Assembly: GCF_004349315.1 (NCBI RefSeq)
Contig: NZ_SMLH01000005.1
Location: forward strand, 183,094 to 247,093
Direction: 5' to 3'
Length of the DNA: 64,000 nucleotides
Source of the DNA: Flavobacterium ranwuense
Lineage (GTDB): Bacteria > Bacteroidota > Bacteroidia > Flavobacteriales > Flavobacteriaceae
Both the position numbers and the translations under genes were made by a program. The notes below the pieces were generated by a model. That model had not been told where the DNA came from. It saw nothing but the letters and a program-made list of their open reading frames with translations, and searched no databases. Positions 63,989 through 64,000 of this stretch are shown piece by piece; position 1 is the stretch's first letter, and each line of letters opens with the position of its first letter.

Positions 63989-64000
63989 GTGAAAAAACCA
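63982..64000 (+). mobile_element. Start of a second cassette (truncated by window)
   Basis: TCAGGCTGTGAAAAAACCA follows the attC-like core. By analogy with the first unit it should be the left end of another cassette, whose terminal site would contain GCCTGA. Only 19 bases are visible. Confidence 0.4.

Overview
The window is a chromosomal stretch of a low-GC Bacteroidota bacterium, almost certainly Flavobacterium or a close flavobacterial relative. The evidence is a GldI-type gliding-motility lipoprotein, a subtilase with a type IX secretion C-terminal sorting domain, YfhO, DUF4834 and DUF3810 proteins, two cyclophilin-FKBP fusions, and repeated promoters of the Bacteroidota form TAnnTTTG (for example at 209, 4453, 13626, 24591, 25378 and, on the minus strand, 30469, 42608 and 51687). 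No rRNA or tRNA gene was seen.

Layout. 1-7.6 kb: the 5' end of a metallo-beta-lactamase-fold gene, a conserved 486-aa Bacteroidota protein, bcp and nth (divergent DNA/oxidative damage pair), an ECF sigma factor, uvrA. 7.9-13.5 kb: an envelope polysaccharide block (flippase, glycosyltransferase, YfhO protein). 13.6-22.3 kb: outer-membrane transporter-like protein, GNAT-like protein, alpha-oxoamine synthase (sphingolipid/sulfonolipid or AONS type), M28 peptidase, NYN/OST-HTH protein and a large hybrid histidine kinase. 22.5-24.4 kb: a decayed FMN-binding glutamate-synthase-like pseudogene followed by four tandem, separately promoted and terminated minus-strand RNA genes. 24.6-41.3 kb: mostly housekeeping and secreted proteins (RdgB, DEAD helicase, PepD, type III PKS, NDH-2, ECF sigma with a membrane partner, PlsC-like, Nudix, FabK/NMO-like, T9SS subtilase). 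41.4-51.7 kb: a long minus-strand core block (mnmA, YwqK-like, yidC, pyrG, DUF3820, OsmC, LysM lipoprotein-like receptor, guaA). 51.8-61.6 kb: small secreted proteins, RidA, ClC, rhomboid, then the operon nrnA-gldI-PPIase-PPIase.

61.7-64.0 kb is the most unusual part. A tyrosine recombinase is followed by a palindrome-rich, attI-like segment and then by a 959-bp unit. That unit begins with TTGTATGC and ends in a ~135-nt imperfect hairpin whose outer arm (GCATACAAC) is the exact complement of the unit's own first bases. This is the geometry of an integron gene cassette with an attC site, yet the recombinase lacks the IntI-specific insertion. The cassette encodes a protein with a HEPN-like R-x4-H motif. 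The next cassette appears to start 19 bases before the window ends.

The second unusual region is the four-copy RNA array at 23.3-24.5 kb. Each copy has a TATCTTTG promoter, a direct repeat TTAAC-N6-TTAAC at a fixed distance upstream, a terminal stem whose bases covary between copies, and an intrinsic terminator. A third observation is a dispersed structured repeat with conserved arms (ATCTTT...AAAGGAT) and a variable apical stem, present at 17.8, 34.6 and 61.7 kb.
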